Origin: Methylobacterium frigidaeris
GTDB lineage: Bacteria > Pseudomonadota > Alphaproteobacteria > Rhizobiales > Beijerinckiaceae
Direction of reading: 5' to 3'
Length of the DNA stretch: 53,191 bases
NCBI RefSeq assembly: GCF_022179185.1
Contig: NZ_BPQJ01000046.1
Location: 1 to 53,191, forward strand
Both the position numbers and the translations under genes were made by a program. The notes under the pieces were generated by a model. The model was not told the DNA's origin, made no database searches, and was given only the letters and a program-made list of their open reading frames with translations. Positions 15,898-24,449 of this stretch are shown piece after piece (within the stretch, counting starts at the first letter, position 1; each line of letters starts with the position of its first letter).

Positions 15898-17285
15898 CCG
15901 ACACGCCCAGCCGAGACGAAGATCTCCGACAGGTCTTCGACCACATTGCGGCGAACGAGGATCGCTTCGTCGCGCGGGTGATGGACTATGTCCGCCACCC
16001 GAGCATCAGCGCGCAGAACATCGGCATTGCCGAGGTCGCCGGGCTCCTCGTCGATCACCTGATGGGCCTCGGCTTCTCGGCCGAGGCGATCGCGACCGCC
16101 GGTCACCCGATGGTGCTCGGTCGCCGGGACGAGGTGCCCGGCGCGCCGACGATCCTGCTCTACGGCCATTACGACGTGCAGCCGCCCGATCCGCTGGAGG
16201 CTTGGGCATCGCCGCCCTTCGAGCCGACGATCCGCGACGGCCGGATCTACGCCCGCGGCATCGGCGACAACAAGGGCCAGCACTTCGCCCAGCTGCTCGC
16301 GATCGAATCCCACCTCGCCGTGCACGGCCGCCTGCCCTGCAACGTCGTCGTGCTGCTCGAGGGCGAGGAGGAGATCGGCTCGCCGCACATCGCCGAGTTC
16401 GTCGCGGCGCATCGCGATCGCCTGAAGGCGGATCTCGTGGTGACCGCCGACGGCCCGATCCATCCGTCGGGCCGCCCGGTCCTGACCTACGGCGTACGCG
16501 GCATGGTCAATTTCGAGCTGCATTGCCGGCACGCTGCCCGAGACGTCCATTCGGGCAATTTCGGCGGCGTGGTGCCGAACCCGCTCTGGACCCTCGTCCA
16601 CCTGCTCGGCACGATGAAGAACGCCGCCGGCGAGATCACGATTCCCGGCCTGCACGACCGCGTCGTCCCGCCCACCGACCAGGAGCGCGCAATCGCCGCC
16701 AAGCTGCCGCTCGATCCCGAAGCGATCAAGGCCGAACTCGGCCTCGACCGGCTCGACGCGCCGTTGGAGCGCAGCGTGGCGGAGCGCCTGATGTTCCGGC
16801 CGACGCTCACCATCAACGGCTTCCACGGCGGCTATGGCGGTCCCGGTTCGAAGACCGTGCTGCCCTGCGAGGCGACCGTGAAATGCGACATCCGCCTCGT
16901 CGAGGCGATGACGCCGGAGGACGTGCTCGACAAGGTCGAGGCCCACGTGCGCCGCCACGCGCCTGAAGTCACGCTCGTGCGCCAGCACGGCATGCTGCCG
17001 TCGAAGACGCCGGTCGATTCCCCCTTCGGCGCCGCCATCCGGCAGGCGGTACTCGCCGCCCAGGGGGTCGAGCCCTACGAGTATCCCTCGCTCGGCGGCA
17101 GCCTGCCCGACTACGTCTTCACCAAGATCCTCGGCGTGCCCGCCTTCGTGCTGCCCTACGCCAATGCCGACGAGGCCAACCACGCCCCGAACGAGAACCT
17201 GCGGCTCGACTGCTTCGTCAACGGCATCCGCACCGGTGCGGCGCTCCTCTCGGCCATCGCGGCGGCGAACCGTGAACCTGCCTGA
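15894..17285 (+). CDS. M20-family metallopeptidase (dipeptidase/amidase), 463 aa
   Basis: Di-zinc hydrolase acting on an amide or peptide bond near a free carboxylate. Metal and catalytic motifs are LLYGHYDVQPPDP (about residue 85), ARGIGDNKGQ (about 120), LEGEEEIGSPH (about 155) and EANHAPNEN near the C-terminus. The dimerisation domain lies between about 200 and 360. The GTG start overlaps the hyuA stop (GTGA), with GGGAGA upstream. The usual position for a carbamoylase or dipeptidase after HyuBA suggests that it cleaves the ring-opened product; the precise substrate is unknown. Confidence 0.9.
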   Translation: MTDTPSRDEDLRQVFDHIAANEDRFVARVMDYVRHPSISAQNIGIAEVAGLLVDHLMGLGFSAEAIATAGHPMVLGRRDEVPGAPTILLYGHYDVQPPDPLEAWASPPFEPTIRDGRIYARGIGDNKGQHFAQLLAIESHLAVHGRLPCNVVVLLEGEEEIGSPHIAEFVAAHRDRLKADLVVTADGPIHPSGRPVLTYGVRGMVNFELHCRHAARDVHSGNFGGVVPNPLWTLVHLLGTMKNAAGEITIPGLHDRVVPPTDQERAIAAKLPLDPEAIKAELGLDRLDAPLERSVAERLMFRPTLTINGFHGGYGGPGSKTVLPCEATVKCDIRLVEAMTPEDVLDKVEAHVRRHAPEVTLVRQHGMLPSKTPVDSPFGAAIRQAVLAAQGVEPYEYPSLGGSLPDYVFTKILGVPAFVLPYANADEANHAPNENLRLDCFVNGIRTGAALLSAIAAANREPA

Positions 17286-17324
17286 CGTGGCTTGCACGCT
17301 CCTCGGCATCGAAAGGGATGGACC

Positions 17325-18548
17325 ATGGACCTGATCGTACGGCGCGCCCAGCTCCAGGACCGCCCCCGCGGCGAACTGGTGGATATCGGCATCGCGGGCG
17401 GCTTCATCGACGCCATCGCGCCCCGGATCGATGGGGACGCTCCCGTGTTCGACGCGGCCGGCCGGCTCACCTGCGCGGGCCTCGTCGAGACCCACATCCA
17501 TCTCGACAAGTCGCGCCTCCTCGGCCGCTGCCCGGCCGAGCCCGGCCGCGCCATCAACCCGGTGCGCTACGTCGAGGCGTTCAAGCCCGACATCTCGGAG
17601 GACGACGTCTACGAACGCGCCGAGGCCACCTTGCGGGAATGCCTGCTGCACGGCACGACGCGCATCCGTACCCATGTCGAGATCGACCCGAAGATCGGGC
17701 TCAGGGGCTACGACGCCTTGGCGCGACTGTCCCGCGACTACGCCTGGGCGGTCGACCTTCAGCTCTGCGTCTTCCCGCAGGACGGGCTGACCAACGTCCC
17801 CGGCACGGATGAATTGCTCGTCGAGACGCTGGAGCGCGGCGCCCGGGTGATCGGCGGCGCCCCCCGCTACGATACCGACGCGCCGGCCCAGATCCGGCGC
17901 ATCTTCGAGCTTGCCCGGGAGTACGATTGCGACGTCGACCTGCACCTCGATGTCGGGCCGACCGCCGACCATCTCGACGTCCACCTCGTGGCCGAGCTGA
18001 CGGAAGCGTACGGCCTCGGCGGGCGCGTCGCGGTCGGCCACATGGCCAAGCTCTCGCTGATGCCGCCCGACGCCGTCGCGGCGGTGGCGCGGCGCCTCGC
18101 CGATGTCGGCGTGGCGGTCACGGTGCTGCCGGCGACCGACCTCTACCTGATGGGGCGCACTCACGATCACGCCGTGCCGCGCGGGGTCGCCGATGTCAAC
18201 TTCCTGCTGGCGAAAGGAGTGAACTGCTCGCTGTCCTCGAACAACGTGCTGAACCCCGCCACGCCCTTCGGCGACTGCTCGCTGATCCGGATGGCGAACC
18301 TGCAGGCCAACGTCCTCCAGATCAGCCAGCCGGCCGATCTCTGCGACTGCTTCGACATGATCACGCGCCGCTCGGCGCGGCTCCTCAACGCGACCGATTA
18401 CGGCGTCGCGGTCGGCAATCCGGCCGACCTCGTGGTGATCGACGCCGCCTCGCCCGAGGCCGCGATCGCCGAGATCCGCCGCCCTGTCGCGGCGTTCAAG
18501 CGCGGGCGGAAGACGATGGTGTGCGAGCCGGCGCAGCTGCTGACATAG
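17325..18548 (+). CDS. Amidohydrolase, cytosine deaminase-like, 407 aa
   Basis: Metal-dependent deaminase or hydrolase of the CodA-like group. Motifs are ETHIHLDKSRL near residue 58, HLDVGPTADH near 205, VAVGHMAKLS near 235 and a C-terminal metal-fold strand (GNPADLVVIDA). Where CodA has an Asp-containing SDDVRDPW-type motif, this protein reads LSSNNVLNP, so catalysis or substrate may differ from true cytosine deaminase. ATG 17325 follows AAGGGA. It is 39 bp downstream of the peptidase gene and is the last gene before a 242-bp gap. Confidence 0.86.
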   Translation: MDLIVRRAQLQDRPRGELVDIGIAGGFIDAIAPRIDGDAPVFDAAGRLTCAGLVETHIHLDKSRLLGRCPAEPGRAINPVRYVEAFKPDISEDDVYERAEATLRECLLHGTTRIRTHVEIDPKIGLRGYDALARLSRDYAWAVDLQLCVFPQDGLTNVPGTDELLVETLERGARVIGGAPRYDTDAPAQIRRIFELAREYDCDVDLHLDVGPTADHLDVHLVAELTEAYGLGGRVAVGHMAKLSLMPPDAVAAVARRLADVGVAVTVLPATDLYLMGRTHDHAVPRGVADVNFLLAKGVNCSLSSNNVLNPATPFGDCSLIRMANLQANVLQISQPADLCDCFDMITRRSARLLNATDYGVAVGNPADLVVIDAASPEAAIAEIRRPVAAFKRGRKTMVCEPAQLLT

Positions 18549-18790
18549 GCCTCGGAGCGATCCGCCTCCCAGGGACACGCGACCGGCGCCGGGATGCACG
18601 AGACGACGCTCCGCGCCAGGGTCTAACAACGTGATTTTTCGTAGACCTGCCATGCAATAATGAGCATCTATGCTGGCCCGTTCATTGCGAAATACTCCGG
18701 CATTCGGACTGATGTTCCGGATACTCGGCCCCGTCGGCCTACACATGCAGAATTTATGATCGTCGTAACCGTGAAATACGGAGAGGGCAC
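18549..18790 (+). promoter_or_regulatory. Intergenic region with likely promoter for the second MFS operon
   Basis: This 242-bp gap is AT-richer than the flanking genes. It contains GGTCTA (18620-18625) and TAGACC (18642-18647) as exact inverted copies 16 bp apart. The second MFS gene starts after a good Shine-Dalgarno (GGAGAGG). I cannot assign -35 and -10 boxes with confidence, but the gap and its content suggest an independent promoter and operator. No FadR-type TnGTnnnACnA match was found. Confidence 0.45.
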
Positions 18791-20095
18791 ATGACAACGG
18801 TCAGCCTGGGCGCGGACAGTGCCGTCCAGAGCGAGAGCCAGCGCAGGCGGGCGATCGTCGCGGGCGTCATCGGCAACATCCTCGAATGGTACGATTTCGG
18901 GGTCTACGGCTACTTCGTGGCGACGATCTCGGCGCTGTTCTTCCCGACCAGCGACCCGCTCTCCTCGCTGCTCCTCACCTTCGGGGTCTTCGGCGTCGGC
19001 TTCGTGATGCGGCCGCTTGGTTCGATCGTCTTCGGCATCTACGGCGACCGCTACGGGCGGCGCGCCGCGCTGAGCCTGGTGATCTTCCTGATGGCGTTCT
19101 CGACGCTCGCCATCGGCCTCCTGCCGACCTACGACCAGATCGGCATCTGGGCGCCCCTGCTCCTCGTGCTCATCCGCCTGATCCAGGGCCTCTCGGCCGG
19201 CGGCGAGTGGGGCGGCTCGACCGCCTACCTCGTCGAGTTCGCGCCCGAAGGAAAGCGCGGCTTCATCGGCTCCTGGCAGCAGGTCAGCGTCGGCGCCGGC
19301 TTCCTTCTCGGCTCGCTCAGCGCGGCGCTGATCGCCGAGATCCTGTCGCCGGCCGACCTTGTCGCCTATGGCTGGCGCATCCCGTTCTTCATGGGCATCG
19401 CCGTCGGCCTCGTCGGCGCCTACCTGCGCTGGAGCCTGGACGACACGCCGGCCTTCGTCGAGATCGAGGAGAAGAACGAAGTTGCCAAGAATCCGCTCGT
19501 CGAGGCCTTCACGACGGAGCGCAAGGCCACCTTCACGATCTTCGGGCTGACGCTGCACAACACCGTCTCGTACTACATCCCGATCGTCTACATGACGAAC
19601 TACATCCGCACGGCGGGCGGCCTGACGGCGAGCGCGGCGATGTGGATCGGCACCGCGTGCCTGACGGTCTTCGTCGTCCTGATCCCGATCTGGGGGGCGC
19701 TGTCGGACCGGGTCGGGCGCAAGCCGCTCATGCTCCTGTCCTCGGGCGGCTACATCATCCTGTCCTTCCCGCTGCTCATGATGGCCTCCTCGGGCAGCGT
19801 CGCGCTGGCCTTCGCGGCGCAGCTCATCATGATCGTGTTCCTGTCGTTCTTCTCCGGCCCCTGCCCGGCCGTGTACTCGGAGCTGTTTCCGACCCGCGTG
19901 CGCTACACGGCGCTCTCGGTCGGCTACAACACCGCGGTGGCGATCTTCGGGGGCTTCGCGCCCTTCATCTGCACCTGGCTGATCCAGCTCACCGGCAGCA
20001 CGCTGGCGCCGGGCTACTACATGGTCGCGGCGGCGGTGATCACCTTCCTGGTGACCCTGCGCATCCGCGAGACCGCCTTCGAGCCCCTGCGATAG
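18791..20095 (+). CDS. MFS transporter, MHS family, 434 aa
   Basis: Twelve-helix importer. The opening IVAGVIGNILEWYDFGVYGY is the hallmark of the family, followed by GIYGDRYGRRAAL, GLSAGGEWGGSTAYLVEFAP and ELFPTRVRYTALSVGYN. It is a paralogue of the protein at 10706 but groups more with the ProP/shikimate type by its first helix. It heads the set imidase-like protein, SDR and acylase, so it may import the acylated or cyclic precursor they process. Confidence 0.93.
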   Translation: MTTVSLGADSAVQSESQRRRAIVAGVIGNILEWYDFGVYGYFVATISALFFPTSDPLSSLLLTFGVFGVGFVMRPLGSIVFGIYGDRYGRRAALSLVIFLMAFSTLAIGLLPTYDQIGIWAPLLLVLIRLIQGLSAGGEWGGSTAYLVEFAPEGKRGFIGSWQQVSVGAGFLLGSLSAALIAEILSPADLVAYGWRIPFFMGIAVGLVGAYLRWSLDDTPAFVEIEEKNEVAKNPLVEAFTTERKATFTIFGLTLHNTVSYYIPIVYMTNYIRTAGGLTASAAMWIGTACLTVFVVLIPIWGALSDRVGRKPLMLLSSGGYIILSFPLLMMASSGSVALAFAAQLIMIVFLSFFSGPCPAVYSELFPTRVRYTALSVGYNTAVAIFGGFAPFICTWLIQLTGSTLAPGYYMVAAAVITFLVTLRIRETAFEPLR

Positions 20096-20105
20096 GACTT
20101 GAACC

Positions 20106-21002
20106 ATGACCGACATGAGCAAGCTCGAGCCGTGGCAATGGCCGGAGGCGCAGTGGCGCCACCTCGTCGGGCAGGTCCGCGCCGGGCGCAGCTACCGTCC
20201 GGCCTCCTGGAAGAACGGCGCCCGCTGCGCGGTCGCCCTGTCCTTCGACAGCGACCACGAGACGAACGAGCTGCGCGACGGCGGAAAGTCGATCGGGCGG
20301 ATGAGCTGGGGCCAGTACGGCAACCGCATCGGCATCCCGCGCGTCCTGGCGCTGCTCGACCGGTACGACGTCAAGGCGACGTTCTACGTGCCGGCGGTGG
20401 CGGCGCTGCTCTACGAGGACGAGCAGCGCCGCATCGTCGCCGAGGGCCACGAGATCGGCATCCACGGCTGGATCCACGAGCTGAACTCGATCCTGCCCTA
20501 CGAGGCGGAGCGCGACCTGATGTTTCGCTCGACCGACACGCTGGAGCGCATCACCGGCGTGCGGCCGGTGGGCCTGCGGACGCCGTCCTGGGATTTCAGC
20601 CCCAACACTCTGAAGATCGAGACCGAGCTCGGGCTCCTCTACGATTCCTCGCTGATGGCCGACGAGGATTGCTACGAGCTCGAGCTCCACGGCGAGAAGA
20701 CCGGCATCGTCGAAGTACCGGTGGAGTGGATCCGCGACGACGCGGTCTACTTCATGATGAACCGCTTCCAGTCGCTGCGGCCCTACACGCCGCCGGCCGA
20801 CGTGCTCGACATCTTCACGCGCGAGTTCGACGCGGCCTACGAGGCGGGCGGGCTGTTCCAGCTGACGATGCACCCGCACATCATCACGCCGCGCTCGCGC
20901 ATCTGGATCCTCGAGGAGCTGATCCGCCACGCCAAGGCGAAGGACGTGTGGTTCGCCACCCACGCCGAGGTCGCGGCCTACGCCCGGGAGCACGCGGCCT
21001 GA
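20106..21002 (+). CDS. CE4-fold (polysaccharide deacetylase family) hydrolase, cytoplasmic, imidase/allantoinase-like, 298 aa
   Basis: NodB fold with motif 1 ALSFDSDHETNE (about residues 44-55), motif 2 GIHGWIHE, motif 3 LRTPSWDF and late motif TMHPHI. No signal peptide: the N-terminus is charged and Trp-rich (KLEPWQWPEAQWRH). As with the gene at 3212, this points to an intracellular ring-opening enzyme rather than a cell-wall deacetylase; that is inference. It starts 10 bp after the MFS stop and overlaps the SDR start by one base (TGATG). Confidence 0.83.
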   Translation: MTDMSKLEPWQWPEAQWRHLVGQVRAGRSYRPASWKNGARCAVALSFDSDHETNELRDGGKSIGRMSWGQYGNRIGIPRVLALLDRYDVKATFYVPAVAALLYEDEQRRIVAEGHEIGIHGWIHELNSILPYEAERDLMFRSTDTLERITGVRPVGLRTPSWDFSPNTLKIETELGLLYDSSLMADEDCYELELHGEKTGIVEVPVEWIRDDAVYFMMNRFQSLRPYTPPADVLDIFTREFDAAYEAGGLFQLTMHPHIITPRSRIWILEELIRHAKAKDVWFATHAEVAAYAREHAA

Positions 21003-21757
21003 TGCGGATCCGGCTCGACGGCCGCGTCGCCCTCGTCACCGGGGCGGCGCAAGGAATCGGCCAGGCGATCGCGCGCTCCTTGCGGGAGGCGGGCGCGCGC
21101 ATCCACCTGACCGATCTCGACGCGGACGGCTTGGCGGTGGCGGGCGAGAACCTGCAGGCGCGGACCCACCCTTGCGACCTCGCCGATCGGGCCGCAGCGC
21201 ACGCGCTCGTCGCGCGCATCCTCGCCGAGGAAGGCCGGCTCGACATCCTGGCTCTCGCCGCCGGCGGCGTGCGCGGCCAGGTCGGCCGGCCGATCGAGGA
21301 GGTCACGGAGGAGGATTGGCACCGCCTGTTCCAGGCCAATGTCGACGGCGCGTTCTGGCTCGCGCAAGGAGCCGCGCCGCATTTCCGGCAGAGCGGCTGG
21401 GGCCGCATCGTGGCGGTCGCCTCGAGCGCGGGCCTGCGCCCGAGCCTCACCGGCATCCACGCCTATACGGCGTCGAAGCACGCCCTCGTCGGCACGGTCC
21501 GCCAGCTCTCCTGGGAACTCGGGCCGCACGGCACGACCGTGAACGCGGTGGCGCCAGGGCTGATCCTGACGAACCCCGCCACCCACGCGCAGTGGGAGGC
21601 GTATGGTCCCGAGGGGCAGCAGCGCCTGCTGGATTCGCTGCACACCCGCCGCCTCGGCAAGGCCGAGGACGTCGCGGCGGCGGTCATGTTCCTCGCCAGC
21701 GAGCAGGCCGGCTGGATCACCGGGCAGGTGATCCCGGTGGATGGGGGGCGGCTGTAG
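21002..21757 (+). CDS. Short-chain dehydrogenase/reductase (SDR), 251 aa
   Basis: Classical SDR. It has the cofactor motif TGAAQGIGQAIA at about residues 13-24, a central NVDGAFW, catalytic Ser in VASSAGLRPS, YTASK (Tyr and Lys of YxxxK) and C-terminal VDGGRL. It is probably NAD(P)-dependent and oxidises or reduces an alcohol or keto group of the compound handled by the operon. Asp in LTDLDADG suggests NAD(H) preference. Translation is coupled to the upstream gene. Confidence 0.93.
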   Translation: MRIRLDGRVALVTGAAQGIGQAIARSLREAGARIHLTDLDADGLAVAGENLQARTHPCDLADRAAAHALVARILAEEGRLDILALAAGGVRGQVGRPIEEVTEEDWHRLFQANVDGAFWLAQGAAPHFRQSGWGRIVAVASSAGLRPSLTGIHAYTASKHALVGTVRQLSWELGPHGTTVNAVAPGLILTNPATHAQWEAYGPEGQQRLLDSLHTRRLGKAEDVAAAVMFLASEQAGWITGQVIPVDGGRL

Positions 21758-21803
21758 GCCCCTTCCGCCACGACCGACGCACGAAGCCGATACGAGAGTC
21801 CCG

Positions 21804-24170
21804 ATGAGCGGCACCGACCCGACGCAAGACGTCATCGCGATCGCCGGCCTGACGCGGCCGGCCAAGATCCGGATCGATCCCTGGGGCATCTGCCACCTGC
21901 GGGCCGAGAGCCTGGACGACCTGTTCTTCCTGCAGGGGTTCAACGCCGCCCGCGACCGGCTCTGGCAGATCGACCTCTGGCGCAAGCGGGGGCTCGGGCG
22001 GCTCGCGGCCGATTTCGGACCCGGCTACCTCGCGCAGGACCGCGCCTCCCGCGCCTTCCTCTACCGCGGCGACATGGCGGCCGAGTGGACGAGCTACGCC
22101 CCGGACGCCCGCGCGATCGTCGAGGCCTTCACCCGCGGCATCAACGCCTACGTGGCACTGACGCGGCGCGAGCCGGAGCGCCTGCCGGACGAGTTCCGGC
22201 TCTTCGGTACCGAGCCCGCCCTCTGGGCGCCCGAGGACGTCGTGCGCATCCGCAGCCACGGCCTCACGCGCAACGCCCTCTCGGAGATCCTGCGTGCCAA
22301 CGTGGCGTCCCGCTACGGCGACGCGACCGACCTCCTGCGCAAGAACCTGGAGCCGCGGGTCACACCGGGCAATCCCGGCGGTCTCGACCTCTCGCAGATC
22401 CCGGTCGCCGCGCTCGACCTCTTCAAGCTCGGGACGGCCGGCGTCCTGTTCACGAAGGAGCGCCTCGCCGCCTCCCTCGCTGACGCCGAGGCCTGGACCC
22501 GCGTCACCGATCTCGGCGAGGTCGTGCGCGATGCGGCCTGGGAGGGCTCGAACAACTGGGCCGTCGCCGGCACGCGCACGGCGACCGGCCGCCCGATCCT
22601 GGCGGGCGATCCCCACCGCGCCCACGCCGTGCCGTCGTTGCGCTACCTCGTGCACCTGAGCGCGCCGGGCTTCGACGCGATCGGCGCCGGCGAGCCCGCC
22701 GTGCCCGGACTCTGCATGGGGCATAACGGCGAGGCGGCCTTCGCCATCACGATCTTCGGTGCCGACCAGGAGGACCTCTACGTCTACGAGACGAAGCCGG
22801 GTGATCCGGACCGCTACCGCTACGAGGGCGAGTGGGTGCCGATGACGATCGTCGAGGAGACGGTCGCCGTGAAGGGGGCGCCGGACCAGGCCTTGCGCCT
22901 GCGCTTCACCCGGCACGGCCCGGTCATCCACGCCGATCCGGCCGGGAACCGCGCCATCGCGCTGCGCTCGGTGTGGTTCGAGCCGGGCTCGGCCGCCTAC
23001 CTCGCCAGCCTGTCGACCATGCGGGCGCGAACGCTGCCCGAGTACCGCGCGGCGGCGAAGCGCTGGGGCGCGCCCTCGCTCAATCACGTCTACGCCGACA
23101 CGGGCGGCACGATCGCCTGGTTCCCGGCCGGCTACACCCCGAACCGGCCGAACTGGGACGGCCTGCTGCCGGTCCCGGGCGATGGCCGCTTCGAATGGGC
23201 AGGCTTCCACGACCTCGACGCCATGCCGCGGCTGGAGAACCCGCCCGAGGGCTTCGTCGCCAGCGCCAACGAGGCGAACATGCCAGCCGACTGGCCGCAC
23301 GCCGAGAGGCAGGTCGGCTACGAGTGGCTGGAGGGAAGCCGCGCCCGCCGCATCCGCGCGGTGCTGTCGGGCGCCGCCGGCCACGCCATCGCCGATTCGG
23401 CCGCGTTGCAGACGGATGTCGTCTCGATGCCCGCGCGGCGGCTGAGCCCGCTGCTGGAGCGCCTTCCGGGATCGGGCCCAGCCGGGCCGGGGCGCGCGCT
23501 GCTTCTCTCCTGGGACGGCAGGCTGACGATCGATTCGGGCGCCGGGCTCCTCTCCGAACTCTGGTGGACGCGCCACCTGAAGCCCGCCCTGTTCGCCCTC
23601 CTGATCGACGACCCGGCCGTGCGCACCCTCATGCTGCCGGGCGACGTCGAGGGCATCCTGCAGGCCCTGGAGGCGCCCGACTCCCGTTTCGGCGACGATC
23701 CCGTGGCAGCACGCGACGGGCTGCTGGCCGAGACCCTGGCGGCGGCCTTCGCGGAGGCGAGTGCACGCTACGGCGGGGACCCCGCGCGCTGGCGCTGGGG
23801 CGACCTGCACCATGGCTTCTTCGAGCACGCGGCGAGCCCGGCCGCCGATGCGGATCTGCGCAGCACGCTCGATGTCGGGCCGCTGGAGAAGCCCGGCAGC
23901 GCCTCGACGGTGATGCACGCCGCCTATCGGAGCGCCGATTTCCGCGTCACCAACGGGGCCTCGGTCCGCTTCGTCATCGACGTGGGCGACTGGGACAACA
24001 GCGTGTGCATCAACGCCCCTGGCCAGTCCGGCGACCCGCGCTCACCGCATTACCGCGACCTCGCACCCCTCTGGGCCAGGGGCGACTACGTGCCGATGCT
24101 CTACAGCCGGGGGGCTGTCGACGCGGCGAGCGTGGTCACGATCCGGCTGGTGCCGGAGGATCGGCCCTGA
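21804..24170 (+). CDS. Penicillin acylase-family Ntn hydrolase, apparently cytoplasmic, 788 aa
   Basis: Self-processing amidase that removes an acyl group from an amide. The N-terminal part (WGICHLRAESLDDLFFLQGFNAARDRLWQIDLWRKRG region, residues about 28-65) is typical of the alpha chain. The nucleophile is Ser249 in WEGSNNWAVAG, where autocatalytic cleavage is expected. The beta chain runs to the end. The usual periplasmic export signal is absent: the N-terminus is MSGTDPTQDVIAIAG. So the enzyme should act inside the cell. It is 46 bp after the SDR stop, last in the series, and intact. Acyl-homoserine lactone or peptide-like amides are alternative substrates. Confidence 0.9.
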   Translation: MSGTDPTQDVIAIAGLTRPAKIRIDPWGICHLRAESLDDLFFLQGFNAARDRLWQIDLWRKRGLGRLAADFGPGYLAQDRASRAFLYRGDMAAEWTSYAPDARAIVEAFTRGINAYVALTRREPERLPDEFRLFGTEPALWAPEDVVRIRSHGLTRNALSEILRANVASRYGDATDLLRKNLEPRVTPGNPGGLDLSQIPVAALDLFKLGTAGVLFTKERLAASLADAEAWTRVTDLGEVVRDAAWEGSNNWAVAGTRTATGRPILAGDPHRAHAVPSLRYLVHLSAPGFDAIGAGEPAVPGLCMGHNGEAAFAITIFGADQEDLYVYETKPGDPDRYRYEGEWVPMTIVEETVAVKGAPDQALRLRFTRHGPVIHADPAGNRAIALRSVWFEPGSAAYLASLSTMRARTLPEYRAAAKRWGAPSLNHVYADTGGTIAWFPAGYTPNRPNWDGLLPVPGDGRFEWAGFHDLDAMPRLENPPEGFVASANEANMPADWPHAERQVGYEWLEGSRARRIRAVLSGAAGHAIADSAALQTDVVSMPARRLSPLLERLPGSGPAGPGRALLLSWDGRLTIDSGAGLLSELWWTRHLKPALFALLIDDPAVRTLMLPGDVEGILQALEAPDSRFGDDPVAARDGLLAETLAAAFAEASARYGGDPARWRWGDLHHGFFEHAASPAADADLRSTLDVGPLEKPGSASTVMHAAYRSADFRVTNGASVRFVIDVGDWDNSVCINAPGQSGDPRSPHYRDLAPLWARGDYVPMLYSRGAVDAASVVTIRLVPEDRP

Positions 24171-24449
24171 TCGGGCACGAGGTCGAAACTCAAGGCAGCG
24201 CGGTGTGACGCGCCGCTTTCGGCCCTCGCCAGCCGCTCCATGCAGCGCGATAGCGTGATTCGACGACTGGATGATAGCGCCCCCGACGAGCGCGACCTTG
24301 CCGTCCCGCATGCCCATGATGGGTCGATCCGTCGATCAAGTGTTCAGGGTCGCCGAACCGAAAGTGGCGTGGCCTTTGGAGATGACGAGCGGCTCGCGGG
24401 CCGGAACGCTGGCGCGGAACGAGCCGTCCCGCCATATTTTTCCCGCGAA

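Noticed and set aside
24042..24317. Minus-strand reading beginning MGMRDGKVALVGG, which resembles an SDR start
   Set aside because: The pattern lasts only a few residues, lacks TGxxxGIG and runs antisense into the acylase gene.
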